Source: Caloramator sp. E03 (lineage in GTDB: Bacteria > Bacillota > Clostridia > Clostridiales > Caloramatoraceae). Taken from it: a DNA stretch of 64,000 nt. The stretch's first letter is position 1. Each line of letters begins with the position of its first letter. The position numbers were made by a program, and so were the translations under genes. Location: assembly GCF_006016075.1 (NCBI RefSeq), contig NZ_CP040093.1:2769501-2833500 (forward strand), given 5' to 3'. The notes under the pieces are model-generated. The model saw only the letters and a program-made list of their open reading frames with translations, searched no databases and was not told where the DNA came from. Below are positions 38,786 through 45,816 of the stretch, in pieces.

Positions 38786-38820
38786 AAAAACCTCCGAAGA
38801 TATAAAAGAGTATATAATTA

Positions 38821-38848
38821 AGTATAGCAAAGAAAATTTTAAAGTCAA
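38821..38848 (-). promoter_or_regulatory. Promoter of the HAD gene
   Basis: On the minus strand, TTGACT (38848-38843) and TATACT (38826-38821) are 16 bases apart, with TGC extending the -10. Confidence 0.7.
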
Positions 38849-38862
38849 ACCAAGAATACATA

Positions 38863-38879
38863 ATACCAGTTGGGGGTAT
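38863..38879 (+). promoter_or_regulatory. CsoR/CstR-like operator
   Basis: ATACC-N7-GGTAT (38863-38867 and 38875-38879), with GGG at 38872-38874, has the layout of known CsoR-family operators, which contain TACC and a G-run before GTA. It ends one base before the TTGACA -35 box of the CoA-disulfide reductase gene. CstR-type members of this family sense persulfides and control just such genes. The regulator gene is not in the window; the assignment is by pattern. Confidence 0.55.
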
Positions 38880-38880
38880 A

Positions 38881-38909
38881 TTGACATTAGCCTGTATTTG
38901 TTATATTAT
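38881..38909 (+). promoter_or_regulatory. Promoter of the CoA-disulfide reductase gene
   Basis: TTGACA (38881-38886) and TATTAT (38904-38909) are 17 bases apart, close to a consensus promoter. The leader is about 50 bases. Confidence 0.85.
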
Positions 38910-38962
38910 TAACTTAGTAGGGAAATAATAAATAATAATATAGATAATAAGGGGTTGATAAA

Positions 38963-40666
38963 ATGTCAAAGAAAATAATAATAGTTGGCGGTGTTGCTGG
39001 AGGCGCAAGTGCTGCTGCAAGGCTTAGAAGACTTGACGAAAAGGCGCAGATAATTATGATTGAAAGAGGAGGATATATTTCCTTTGCAAATTGTGGTCTT
39101 CCATATTATATCGGAGGAACTATAAAAGAGAGGGAAAAGCTTCTTGTACAAACTGAAGAAGGAATGGAAAAGCGTTTTAATATTGACATCAGGGTAAACA
39201 GTGAAGTTATAAAAATAGACAGGGATAAAAAAGAAGTTGAAATATCATCAGAAGGCAAAACTTACAGAGAAAGTTATGATTATTTAATACTTTCACCTGG
39301 TGCAAAACCTGTAGTACCTCCTATACCTGGCATTGAAAGAAAAGAAATAATGACTTTAAGGAATATGGAAGATGTAGATAGGATAAAAAGTTACGTTGAT
39401 AATAATAAGCCAAAGAGTGCAGCAGTAATCGGCAGTGGATATGTTGGAGTAGAAGTGGCTGAAAACTTAAAACATCTTGGAATGGATGTAGTTTTAATCG
39501 AAGCTATGGATCAGATACTTGGAGTATTTGACATTGAAATGGCAAGAATACTTGAAAAGCATGTAGTTGAAAATGGAATAAAGCTTATAACTAAGGATGC
39601 AGTAGAAAAGTTTGAAGGCGAAGGAAAAGTTGAAATTGTCTTAAAAAGTGGAAGAAGATTCACAACTGATATGGTAATATTATCAGTAGGAGTTAAGCCT
39701 GAAAACACCCTTGCAAAGGAAGCGGGGCTTGAATTGGGAGAGAGAGGCGGAATAAAAGTAGATGAACACATGAGGACTTCTGACCCATATATATATGCGG
39801 TTGGAGATGCAGTTGAAGTTAAGGATTATGTAACAGGTATAGACACTCTTATACCTCTTGCAGGACCAGCAAATAAACAAGGAAGAATAGCAGCTGATAA
39901 TATATGTGGAAGAAACAGTATATATAAAGGAACTCAAGGCTCAGCTATTCTTAAAGTTTTTGATTTAACTGCTGCATCTACAGGAAGCAATGAAAAAACT
40001 TTAAAAAGGCTTGGCATACCATATTTAAAATCTTATACTATTTCTGCTTCCCATGCAGGATACTACCCTGGGGCTTTTACAATGCAGATTAAGCTTTTAT
40101 TCTCTCCTGAAACAGGAAAGATATTAGGAGCTCAAATTGTAGGAAAAGAAGGTGTTGATAAGAGAATAGACGTGCTTGCTGAGGCTGTAAGACATAATCT
40201 TACCGTTTATGATCTTGAAGAGCTTGAACTATCTTATGCACCACCTTATTCATCAGCTAAGGATCCAGTTAACATGGCAGGATATGTTGCATCAAACATT
40301 TTAAAGGGAGATATGAAGGTTATTCACTGGGATGAAATTGATAAAATAAATAAAGATGAATACTTTATATTAGATGTTAGAACACCAGTGGAATTTCAAG
40401 CTGGACATATAGAAGGGGCTGTAAATATTCCAGTTGATGAATTAAGAGGAAGACTTAATGAAATACCAAAGAATAAAAAAATACTTGAATATTGTAAGAT
40501 TGGCTTAAGAGGATATATTGCATATAGGATACTTTCACAAAATGGATTTAATGTATTTAATTTAAGCGGAGGATATGATATATATTCTGCTGCAACTTTA
40601 AAATTAGAAAATAAGATTGAACTTAATGAGCAGATGACTCAAATTGAAAAAAAAATGATAAAATAG
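38963..40666 (+). CDS. CoA-disulfide (CoA-persulfide) reductase with C-terminal rhodanese domain
   Basis: The 567-residue reading has an FAD domain (IIVGGVAGGASAAARLRR), the single redox Cys44 in SFANCGLPYYIGG, an NAD domain (VIGSGYVGVEVAENL) and a dimerisation domain. Residues about 470-550 are a rhodanese with Cys511 in EYCKIGLRG. These enzymes reduce CoA persulfide or polysulfide. It ends just after GAAAAAAAAATG; in the -1 frame, TusA and DsrE domains continue directly. Relatives are single proteins with all domains, so this is probably one gene of about 818 codons. GGGG precedes the ATG. Confidence 0.9.
   Translation: MSKKIIIVGGVAGGASAAARLRRLDEKAQIIMIERGGYISFANCGLPYYIGGTIKEREKLLVQTEEGMEKRFNIDIRVNSEVIKIDRDKKEVEISSEGKTYRESYDYLILSPGAKPVVPPIPGIERKEIMTLRNMEDVDRIKSYVDNNKPKSAAVIGSGYVGVEVAENLKHLGMDVVLIEAMDQILGVFDIEMARILEKHVVENGIKLITKDAVEKFEGEGKVEIVLKSGRRFTTDMVILSVGVKPENTLAKEAGLELGERGGIKVDEHMRTSDPYIYAVGDAVEVKDYVTGIDTLIPLAGPANKQGRIAADNICGRNSIYKGTQGSAILKVFDLTAASTGSNEKTLKRLGIPYLKSYTISASHAGYYPGAFTMQIKLLFSPETGKILGAQIVGKEGVDKRIDVLAEAVRHNLTVYDLEELELSYAPPYSSAKDPVNMAGYVASNILKGDMKVIHWDEIDKINKDEYFILDVRTPVEFQAGHIEGAVNIPVDELRGRLNEIPKNKKILEYCKIGLRGYIAYRILSQNGFNVFNLSGGYDIYSAATLKLENKIELNEQMTQIEKKMIK
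40647..40655 (+). other. A9 run at the frame junction: possible -1 slippery site or missing base
   Basis: In the upstream frame the codons read GAA AAA AAA ATG, so A AAA AAA is a canonical -1 slippery heptamer in the correct phase. The -1 frame is open only from 40648 (a TGA at 40645 closes it earlier), and the upstream frame ends at TAG 40664-40666. The switch must therefore happen in or just after this run. One extra A would also fuse the frames. Confidence 0.7.
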
Positions 40667-41418
40667 AGAAAGATAAAAAGACTATTAAAATAGATGCCTG
40701 CGGATTACAGTGTCCAGGACCAATTATGAAGGTTTCTAAGGAAATACAAAATATTAATCCTGGAGATATACTTGAAGTTCATGTAACTGATGCAGGTTTT
40801 ACAAGTGATATAAAATCCTGGTGTGAAAGAACTGGAAACACGTTAATTGGAGTTGAGAAAAGCTGTTGTGATTATACTGCATATATAATGAAGGGGCAGG
40901 ATAGTGTAAAAGAAAACAGAGAAAATACTAATAAAGCAGCAGAAATTTTAGAAGGCAAAACTATCGTTGTATTTAGTGGTGATTTAGATAAGGCAATAGC
41001 TTCGTTTATAATAGCAAATGGTGCAGCGGCAATGGGAAGGCCAGTTACTATGTTTTTTACCTTCTGGGGACTTAATATATTAAGAAAGGATGTAGCTCCA
41101 AGAGTAAATAAAACATTTATTGAAAAAATGTTTGGGGCTATGATGCCAAGAGGAAGCAAAAGGCTTAAATTATCAAGTATGAATATGGCTGGAATAGGGC
41201 CTAAAATGATAAGAGGCATAATGAAAAAGAAAAATATATTATCCCTTGAAGAGTTAATTGACCAAGCAAAAGAAAATGGAATAAAACTAGTTGCTTGTTC
41301 AATGTCTATGGATGTTATGGGAATTAAAAAAGAAGAGCTAATTGATGGTGTAGAAGTTGGAGGAGTTGCTTCATATCTTGGAGAAGCTGAAAAATCAAAT
41401 GTAAATCTGTTTATTTAA
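40648..41418 (+). CDS. TusA-like and DsrE/DrsE-like C-terminal part of the CoA-disulfide reductase, in the -1 frame
   Basis: Reading from 40648 gives a lysine-rich linker and then a TusA-like domain with DACGLQCPGPIMK (second Cys codon 40711-40713). From about 40940 a DsrE-like domain follows (TIVVFSGDLDKAIASFIIANGAAAMG, seen as VVFSGDLDKA, then MFFTFWGLNILR and LVACSMSMDVMG). The first ATG, 40726, lies after the CPGP motif and has no ribosome-binding site, so this is not an independent gene. TusA and DsrE domains carry sulfur as persulfide. The frame break may be programmed, a true lesion or a sequencing error. Confidence 0.75.
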   Translation, partial: KKNDKIEKDKKTIKIDACGLQCPGPIMKVSKEIQNINPGDILEVHVTDAGFTSDIKSWCERTGNTLIGVEKSCCDYTAYIMKGQDSVKENRENTNKAAEILEGKTIVVFSGDLDKAIASFIIANGAAAMGRPVTMFFTFWGLNILRKDVAPRVNKTFIEKMFGAMMPRGSKRLKLSSMNMAGIGPKMIRGIMKKKNILSLEELIDQAKENGIKLVACSMSMDVMGIKKEELIDGVEVGGVASYLGEAEKSNVNLFI

Positions 41419-41448
41419 AAATAGCGGCTTTAAAGCCGCTATTTTTAA
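41415..41448. terminator. Bidirectional terminator, 16-base arms
   Basis: A palindrome with arms 41415-41430 and 41433-41448 contains the core AGCGGC/GCCGCT with A/T tails on both sides. It overlaps the ends of both convergent genes. Confidence 0.88.
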
Positions 41449-42221
41449 ATGCTTTTTATTAAATCTTTTTGATCCCTTGCAAGTTCTTTCAGCCTTGGAT
41501 TAACATTAGGAGTTACAATTACTTTACTAAACCAAAGGAGAGCTTCATGATTATCTCCAAGTCTTCTTGCAAGCTCACCTAAAAGATACATAAGAGTAAA
41601 TCTGTCCATCCCGCATATAGGAAAGGACTCCTTTTCATAGGCTTCTTTAAAACCTATGAAGGCTTGTTCAATAAATTTGTTTTCTTCTTCTTTATTTTCT
41701 TTTAATCTATAAAGCCATGCAATTTTAAGACATATATATGCTTTTTCACTATTTTTAGCATTTTTTACAACAGCGTTTAAAAGAGCAAGTTTATATCTTT
41801 CTATTCCAGTTTCTAAGTCGAAAACTTCTGGATACATTCTTGGTTTAAACTTTGGAGTTATATTTTTTCTTATAAGTTCGGCCTGATTTTGTTTTAGTTT
41901 ATCAAAATATTTTATAAGTGCTGAATAACCGCATCTTTGGCATACTATTACATCATATAGTAGAGGGTTAATATTTTCATATTTTGGCATTAAGTCAGTA
42001 TCTTTAGAAACTAATCTCGCTTTTCCAATTTTAACAGTTTTCTCTTTAAAAATATTTCCACATACAGGACAACTATACGTTTTATCATATAAATAATCTT
42101 GAATTTTTGTTTCTTTGTTTTTAATATTAGCTGTTTCTTCCGTATTTTCATTGCTGTAAATATTTACATTTTTTAAATCATTAAAACCAAGGTTTTCAAG
42201 TCCTGAAAATATTCTGTCCAT
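41445..42221 (-). CDS. DUF2225 family zinc-ribbon and TPR-like protein
   Basis: The 258-residue protein has CPVC (about 51-54) and CQRCGYSA (about 94-101), a likely zinc ribbon, then a helical C-terminal half with TPR-like repeats (ICLKIAWLYRLKENKEEE, LLGELARRLGDNHEALLWF). This layout is that of DUF2225, common in clostridia, with no known function. ATG 42221 is preferred to 42230 because AAGGA is then correctly spaced. It follows the FlhB-like gene by 45 bases and may be co-transcribed. Confidence 0.82.
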   Translation of the reverse strand: MDRIFSGLENLGFNDLKNVNIYSNENTEETANIKNKETKIQDYLYDKTYSCPVCGNIFKEKTVKIGKARLVSKDTDLMPKYENINPLLYDVIVCQRCGYSALIKYFDKLKQNQAELIRKNITPKFKPRMYPEVFDLETGIERYKLALLNAVVKNAKNSEKAYICLKIAWLYRLKENKEEENKFIEQAFIGFKEAYEKESFPICGMDRFTLMYLLGELARRLGDNHEALLWFSKVIVTPNVNPRLKELARDQKDLIKSI

Positions 42222-42266
42222 TATTATCATCCTTTCAGATATTTTGCATTAATATTATAGCAGATA

Positions 42267-42527
42267 TTAATTATATTTTGTATCATTTAAACTGTATATA
42301 AATGCTATGATTTCAGCAACAGTTTCATAGAGCTCTAATGGTATATAATCATCAATAGATAATGTGCATAAGCTATTAACAAGTTCATCATTTTTTACAA
42401 TTGGAATGTCAGATTTTTTTGCAGTTTCAATTATTTTCTGAGCAATTTCTCCAAAACCTATTGCTGTTACTTTTGGTGCTATATAAGTTTTATCATATTT
42501 TAATGTAGCTGCTTTCTTCTTTTTCAT
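42267..42527 (-). CDS. FlhB C-terminal-domain-like small protein (YlqH type)
   Basis: This 86-residue protein resembles only the cytoplasmic C-terminal domain of FlhB/YscU: APKVTAIGFGEIAQKIIETAKKSDIPIVKN, seen as KVTAIGFGEIA and AKKSDIPIVKNDEL, and DDYIPLELYETVAEIIAFIY. The NPTH autocleavage motif is not present. It lacks the membrane domain. In Bacillus and clostridia such orphans pair with a FliK-like gene outside flagellar clusters, as here; the function is unsettled. The ATGA junction with the upstream gene indicates coupling. Confidence 0.85.
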   Translation of the reverse strand: MKKKKAATLKYDKTYIAPKVTAIGFGEIAQKIIETAKKSDIPIVKNDELVNSLCTLSIDDYIPLELYETVAEIIAFIYSLNDTKYN

Positions 42528-43774
42528 ACTTTCACATCCAATTCTTTAAATGTGAATTCATTAAAAAAATCTGATAAATATACTAAAGTATTTTTTTGTT
42601 GTAACTTTTCTACAGATATGTCTATAAAGTTATATCCTAACCTTGCTAAGTTTTCTTTAAGAGTTGAAACTTTGCGATTAAAAAGATTAGTAAAGTTACT
42701 TCCAACTTTTAATTTTACAGATAAAAAAGAATTTTTTTTAGCAATATAACTTTCAACTGTGCCTAAATTAGGAGTATCAATTGAAATAAATATTTTAGTA
42801 TTGTTTAAATCAAAAGCATTAGAGTTTTTGTATTTCTTTTTTATAATTAAGCTGTTTTTAAATATTTCATTTTGATAGTAACCATTGAAAAAAAATATAT
42901 TATACATATTATTTAACTGCTTTAAAATAGGTAAATTATGATTTAGCAATTTTAAAAAATCAGTATTTAAACTTTCATATATATTTGAATCTTTATTTAC
43001 AATATCAAGTGCATTTGAAAGGGATAAAAAGTGGAAATCTTGTTTTAAATAATAATGCTTAATAGAGGATACTAATTTATTAAAAAAAATATTTACATTT
43101 TCAAAGTTTCTTTTAGAATATGAACTATTTTTATCAATAAAATTTATAAAATCATTAAATTCATTGAATGTATCAGCAAAATATTTTATTTTAATTATAT
43201 TTTCTATATCTATTTCAAAATCATTTTCTCTTAAAAATGATAGGAAATTTATATCAATTTCTTCTAATTTATGCAATACTTCTTTAATTTTTTCATCTGT
43301 AATTTCAGATTTTAAGCTAACAATTTCATTTTGAATTTGTGAATTTATAGTATCTTTGTTTAATGAGTTTAGTACTTTAAAATTTTTATATATTTCGAGT
43401 ATGTTTTCATTACTTGCTGGTAAGCCAAATTTTAATAACGTTAAGGCTATATTTTTGGCATCTTTTGAAGGTATGTTTAAATTTTTTATTATTTTATTAA
43501 TAGAATCTTCCTTGAAAGGTTCCTGTGTATTTGCCAATTGCTTTAAAACCAAGGTATTTTTATTTATATGAACAATTTCAAATTTTGAAAAAGAATTATA
43601 TTCTATATTATCCTCAATAAATATAGCAGGCAGCATAGTACCGTCCGTAAGTTTTATTATGTTACCTAATTCATTATCAGCTAAAGCTTTACCATAAAGT
43701 ATGCTGCCTTTTTTTATACTTGTAATAAATGATAAATTGTTATTTAATAGTTGTTCAATATTTTTTATATACAT
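42524..43774 (-). CDS. FliK-like orphan protein (YlqG type)
   Basis: The 416-residue protein is lysine- and asparagine-rich with little low-complexity proline, unlike classical FliK. Residues from about 325 (IFISIDTPNLGTVESYI, SVKLKVGSN, LKENLARLGYNFIDISVE) resemble the FliK C-terminal domain that contacts FlhB. It overlaps the FlhB-like gene by 4 bases, matching that interaction. No flagellar or secretion genes are nearby. ATG 43774 is preferred to GTG 43783 because AGGTG is then properly spaced. Confidence 0.72.
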   Translation of the reverse strand: MYIKNIEQLLNNNLSFITSIKKGSILYGKALADNELGNIIKLTDGTMLPAIFIEDNIEYNSFSKFEIVHINKNTLVLKQLANTQEPFKEDSINKIIKNLNIPSKDAKNIALTLLKFGLPASNENILEIYKNFKVLNSLNKDTINSQIQNEIVSLKSEITDEKIKEVLHKLEEIDINFLSFLRENDFEIDIENIIKIKYFADTFNEFNDFINFIDKNSSYSKRNFENVNIFFNKLVSSIKHYYLKQDFHFLSLSNALDIVNKDSNIYESLNTDFLKLLNHNLPILKQLNNMYNIFFFNGYYQNEIFKNSLIIKKKYKNSNAFDLNNTKIFISIDTPNLGTVESYIAKKNSFLSVKLKVGSNFTNLFNRKVSTLKENLARLGYNFIDISVEKLQQKNTLVYLSDFFNEFTFKELDVKV

Positions 43775-43850
43775 AATTATCACCTATTAATTTATCGGAA
43801 AAAATATTATAAAATAAATAGAGGTAATAAAGTAGAATGGATGTGATTTT

Positions 43851-44528
43851 ATGGCTTTATTTGCAATAGGAGATTTACACCTATCCTTTGGTACAGAAAA
43901 GCCTATGGATGTTTTCGGTGATTTGTGGTATGAACATTATAAAAAAATAGAGTATAACTGGAATAGCAAAATAAAAAAAGAAGATTTCATTCTAATACCT
44001 GGTGATATATCATGGGGTATGAAATTTAATGAAGCTCTCCCTGATCTTGAATTTATACATAATCTAAATGGTAAGAAAATATTAATAAAGGGGAACCATG
44101 ATTATTGGTGGAATTCAATAAAGAAGTTAAATAGCCTTTATGATGATATGTATTTTATACAAAATACATATACAAAATATGAAGATTATGGAATATGTGG
44201 TACAAGAGGATGGATTAATTTAAACGGTGAGGAACATGATGAGAAAATTTATAATAGAGAGCTATTAAGATTAAAAATGTCCCTTGATTTGGCAATAAAA
44301 GATGGAATGACTAAAATAATTGTTATGCTTCACTATCCTCCTATAACAAAGATTTCCAAAAGCAGTGAATATATTAATCTTATGCTAAACTATCCTGTAG
44401 AAAAGGTTGTGTATGGTCATATTCATAGTGATTCAAAGGAATTTTGCATAAATGGGCTATATAAGGGAATTGAGTTTATATGTGTCTCCAGTGATATTAT
44501 AAATTTTAATCCTCTAAGGATATTATGA
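43851..44528 (+). CDS. Metallophosphoesterase
   Basis: The 225-residue protein has the five calcineurin-type blocks: DLHLS (8-12), PGDISWG, KGNHDYWW, LHYPPI and GHIHSDS. The second residue of block one is Leu-His rather than the more usual Asp-x-His followed by Gly, but metal ligands are complete. It may be a nucleotide or phosphoprotein phosphatase; the substrate is unknown. GGATGTG is the likely ribosome-binding site. It is followed by the HMA-like gene after 36 bases. Confidence 0.88.
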   Translation: MALFAIGDLHLSFGTEKPMDVFGDLWYEHYKKIEYNWNSKIKKEDFILIPGDISWGMKFNEALPDLEFIHNLNGKKILIKGNHDYWWNSIKKLNSLYDDMYFIQNTYTKYEDYGICGTRGWINLNGEEHDEKIYNRELLRLKMSLDLAIKDGMTKIIVMLHYPPITKISKSSEYINLMLNYPVEKVVYGHIHSDSKEFCINGLYKGIEFICVSSDIINFNPLRIL

Positions 44529-44564
44529 TATAAAATGCAAAAAATAAATGTAGGAGGGATATGA

Positions 44565-44777
44565 GTGAGGGAATATTCTTTTATAATTCCATCAATGCAT
44601 GATGAGATTTCAGCAAAGGATGTAAGAAGCATAATAACGGGTATTAGAGGAATTGAAGAAGTTGACGTTGATTATGAGGATGGGACTGTAAACGTATATT
44701 ATGATGAAAATCAAGTTATTATTGATAAAATAAGGTATGCAGTAGAAAAACAAGGTTATACCATAAAAAATCTATAA
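44565..44777 (+). CDS. HMA-like domain protein without the CxxC metal site
   Basis: The 70-residue protein has the ferredoxin-like beta-alpha-beta pattern of heavy-metal-associated domains: SFIIPSMHDEISAKDVRSII, then GIEEVDVDYEDGTVNVYYDENQ and IRYAVEKQGYTI, here cut into parts. The metal loop, normally GMTCxHC, reads PSMHDEIS, with no cysteine. It should not bind copper in the usual way. It starts at GTG 44565, 6 bases after TAGGAGGG; an ATG at 44561 is out of frame and quickly stops. Confidence 0.75.
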   Translation: MREYSFIIPSMHDEISAKDVRSIITGIRGIEEVDVDYEDGTVNVYYDENQVIIDKIRYAVEKQGYTIKNL

Positions 44778-44782
44778 ATTTT

Positions 44783-44817
44783 AAAACTTGCAATCTTTAG
44801 GTTGCAAGTTTTTTTTT
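44783..44817 (+). terminator. Intrinsic terminator after the HMA-like gene
   Basis: Arms AAAACTTGCAA (44783-44793) and TTGCAAGTTTT (44802-44812) are followed by more T. Confidence 0.9.
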
Positions 44818-44878
44818 GTAAAACAATTTTATTTGTTATACAATATAATAATAATATAAGCTGATCTGGAGGTTTGAA

Positions 44879-45790
44879 ATGAATACTTTAAAAATTGTGG
44901 AACAAGTTTTGGCTCTTTTTTTTATGATGATTATTGGATATATAGCAAGGAAAGCTAAAATAATTAGCGGAGACATGAATAGAGGCTTATCTGAAATTCT
45001 TTTAAAAGTAACCCTACCATGCCTTATAATATCATCTTTTAATGTGTCCTATTCAAAGGATACTGCATCAAATGCATTTACATTATTATTGTATTCATTA
45101 ATAATTCATATTTGTCTATTTTTTGTAAGTAATATATTTTATAACAGATATCCAAAATCCGTCCAAAGTGTATTAAGATATGGTACTATTTTTTCTAATT
45201 GTGGATATATGGGTATCCCAGTGATTGAGAGTATATATGGAAAAACTGGTATATTTTATACATCAATATTTAACATACCCTTTAATATTTTAATATGGAT
45301 TTTAGGTGTTTATCTTTTTTTAGGTAAAAGTGATTTAAAGACTTTAAGAAAGGCAATAATAAATCCAGGACTTATTTCAACCATTTTAGGGGTTATAATG
45401 TTTATATTTTCATTAAAACTTCCTAATATCTTAATGAAAACCTTTGAAGGCGTTGGCTCAATAACAACACCATTATCTATGATATTAATAGGTTCAATGA
45501 TTGCGGAAATTCCTTTAAAAGAACTTTTTTTAAGCAAAAGCATATATTATTTTTCATTTATAAGGCTTATTTTAATTCCTGTTTCTATATTGTATATTCT
45601 TAATTTTTTTAAAGCTGATGGTATGCTTCTTAGTATTCCGGTATTAATAACAGCAATGCCAGCTGCAGCGAATACTCCTGTTTTTGCAGAAATATACGGT
45701 GGCGATACTGTTATAGCTTCAAAATGTGTACTAATTTCAACTCTTATATCTATAATTACTATTCCTTTAATTATTTTTTTAATACAATGA
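44879..45790 (+). CDS. AEC family transporter (auxin efflux carrier-like)
   Basis: The 303-residue protein has eight to ten hydrophobic segments in two halves. Family marks are the GYIARKAKIISGDMNRGLSEIL region near residue 20 (seen as GYIARKAKII), FSNCGYMGIPVIE near 105 and the C-terminal ITAMPAAANTPVFAEIYGGD, a conserved AEC block. It probably exports or imports a carboxylate such as malate, as in some bacterial members; the substrate is not shown. CTGGAGG precedes the ATG. Confidence 0.9.
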   Translation: MNTLKIVEQVLALFFMMIIGYIARKAKIISGDMNRGLSEILLKVTLPCLIISSFNVSYSKDTASNAFTLLLYSLIIHICLFFVSNIFYNRYPKSVQSVLRYGTIFSNCGYMGIPVIESIYGKTGIFYTSIFNIPFNILIWILGVYLFLGKSDLKTLRKAIINPGLISTILGVIMFIFSLKLPNILMKTFEGVGSITTPLSMILIGSMIAEIPLKELFLSKSIYYFSFIRLILIPVSILYILNFFKADGMLLSIPVLITAMPAAANTPVFAEIYGGDTVIASKCVLISTLISIITIPLIIFLIQ

Positions 45791-45816
45791 TTTTTTAAAA
45801 TTGAGGAGGTAAAGTT

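Noticed and set aside
40726-41418. An independent gene starting at ATG 40726
   Set aside because: It would begin after the TusA CPGP motif, has no ribosome-binding site, and the domain order matches a continuous reductase-rhodanese-TusA-DsrE protein.
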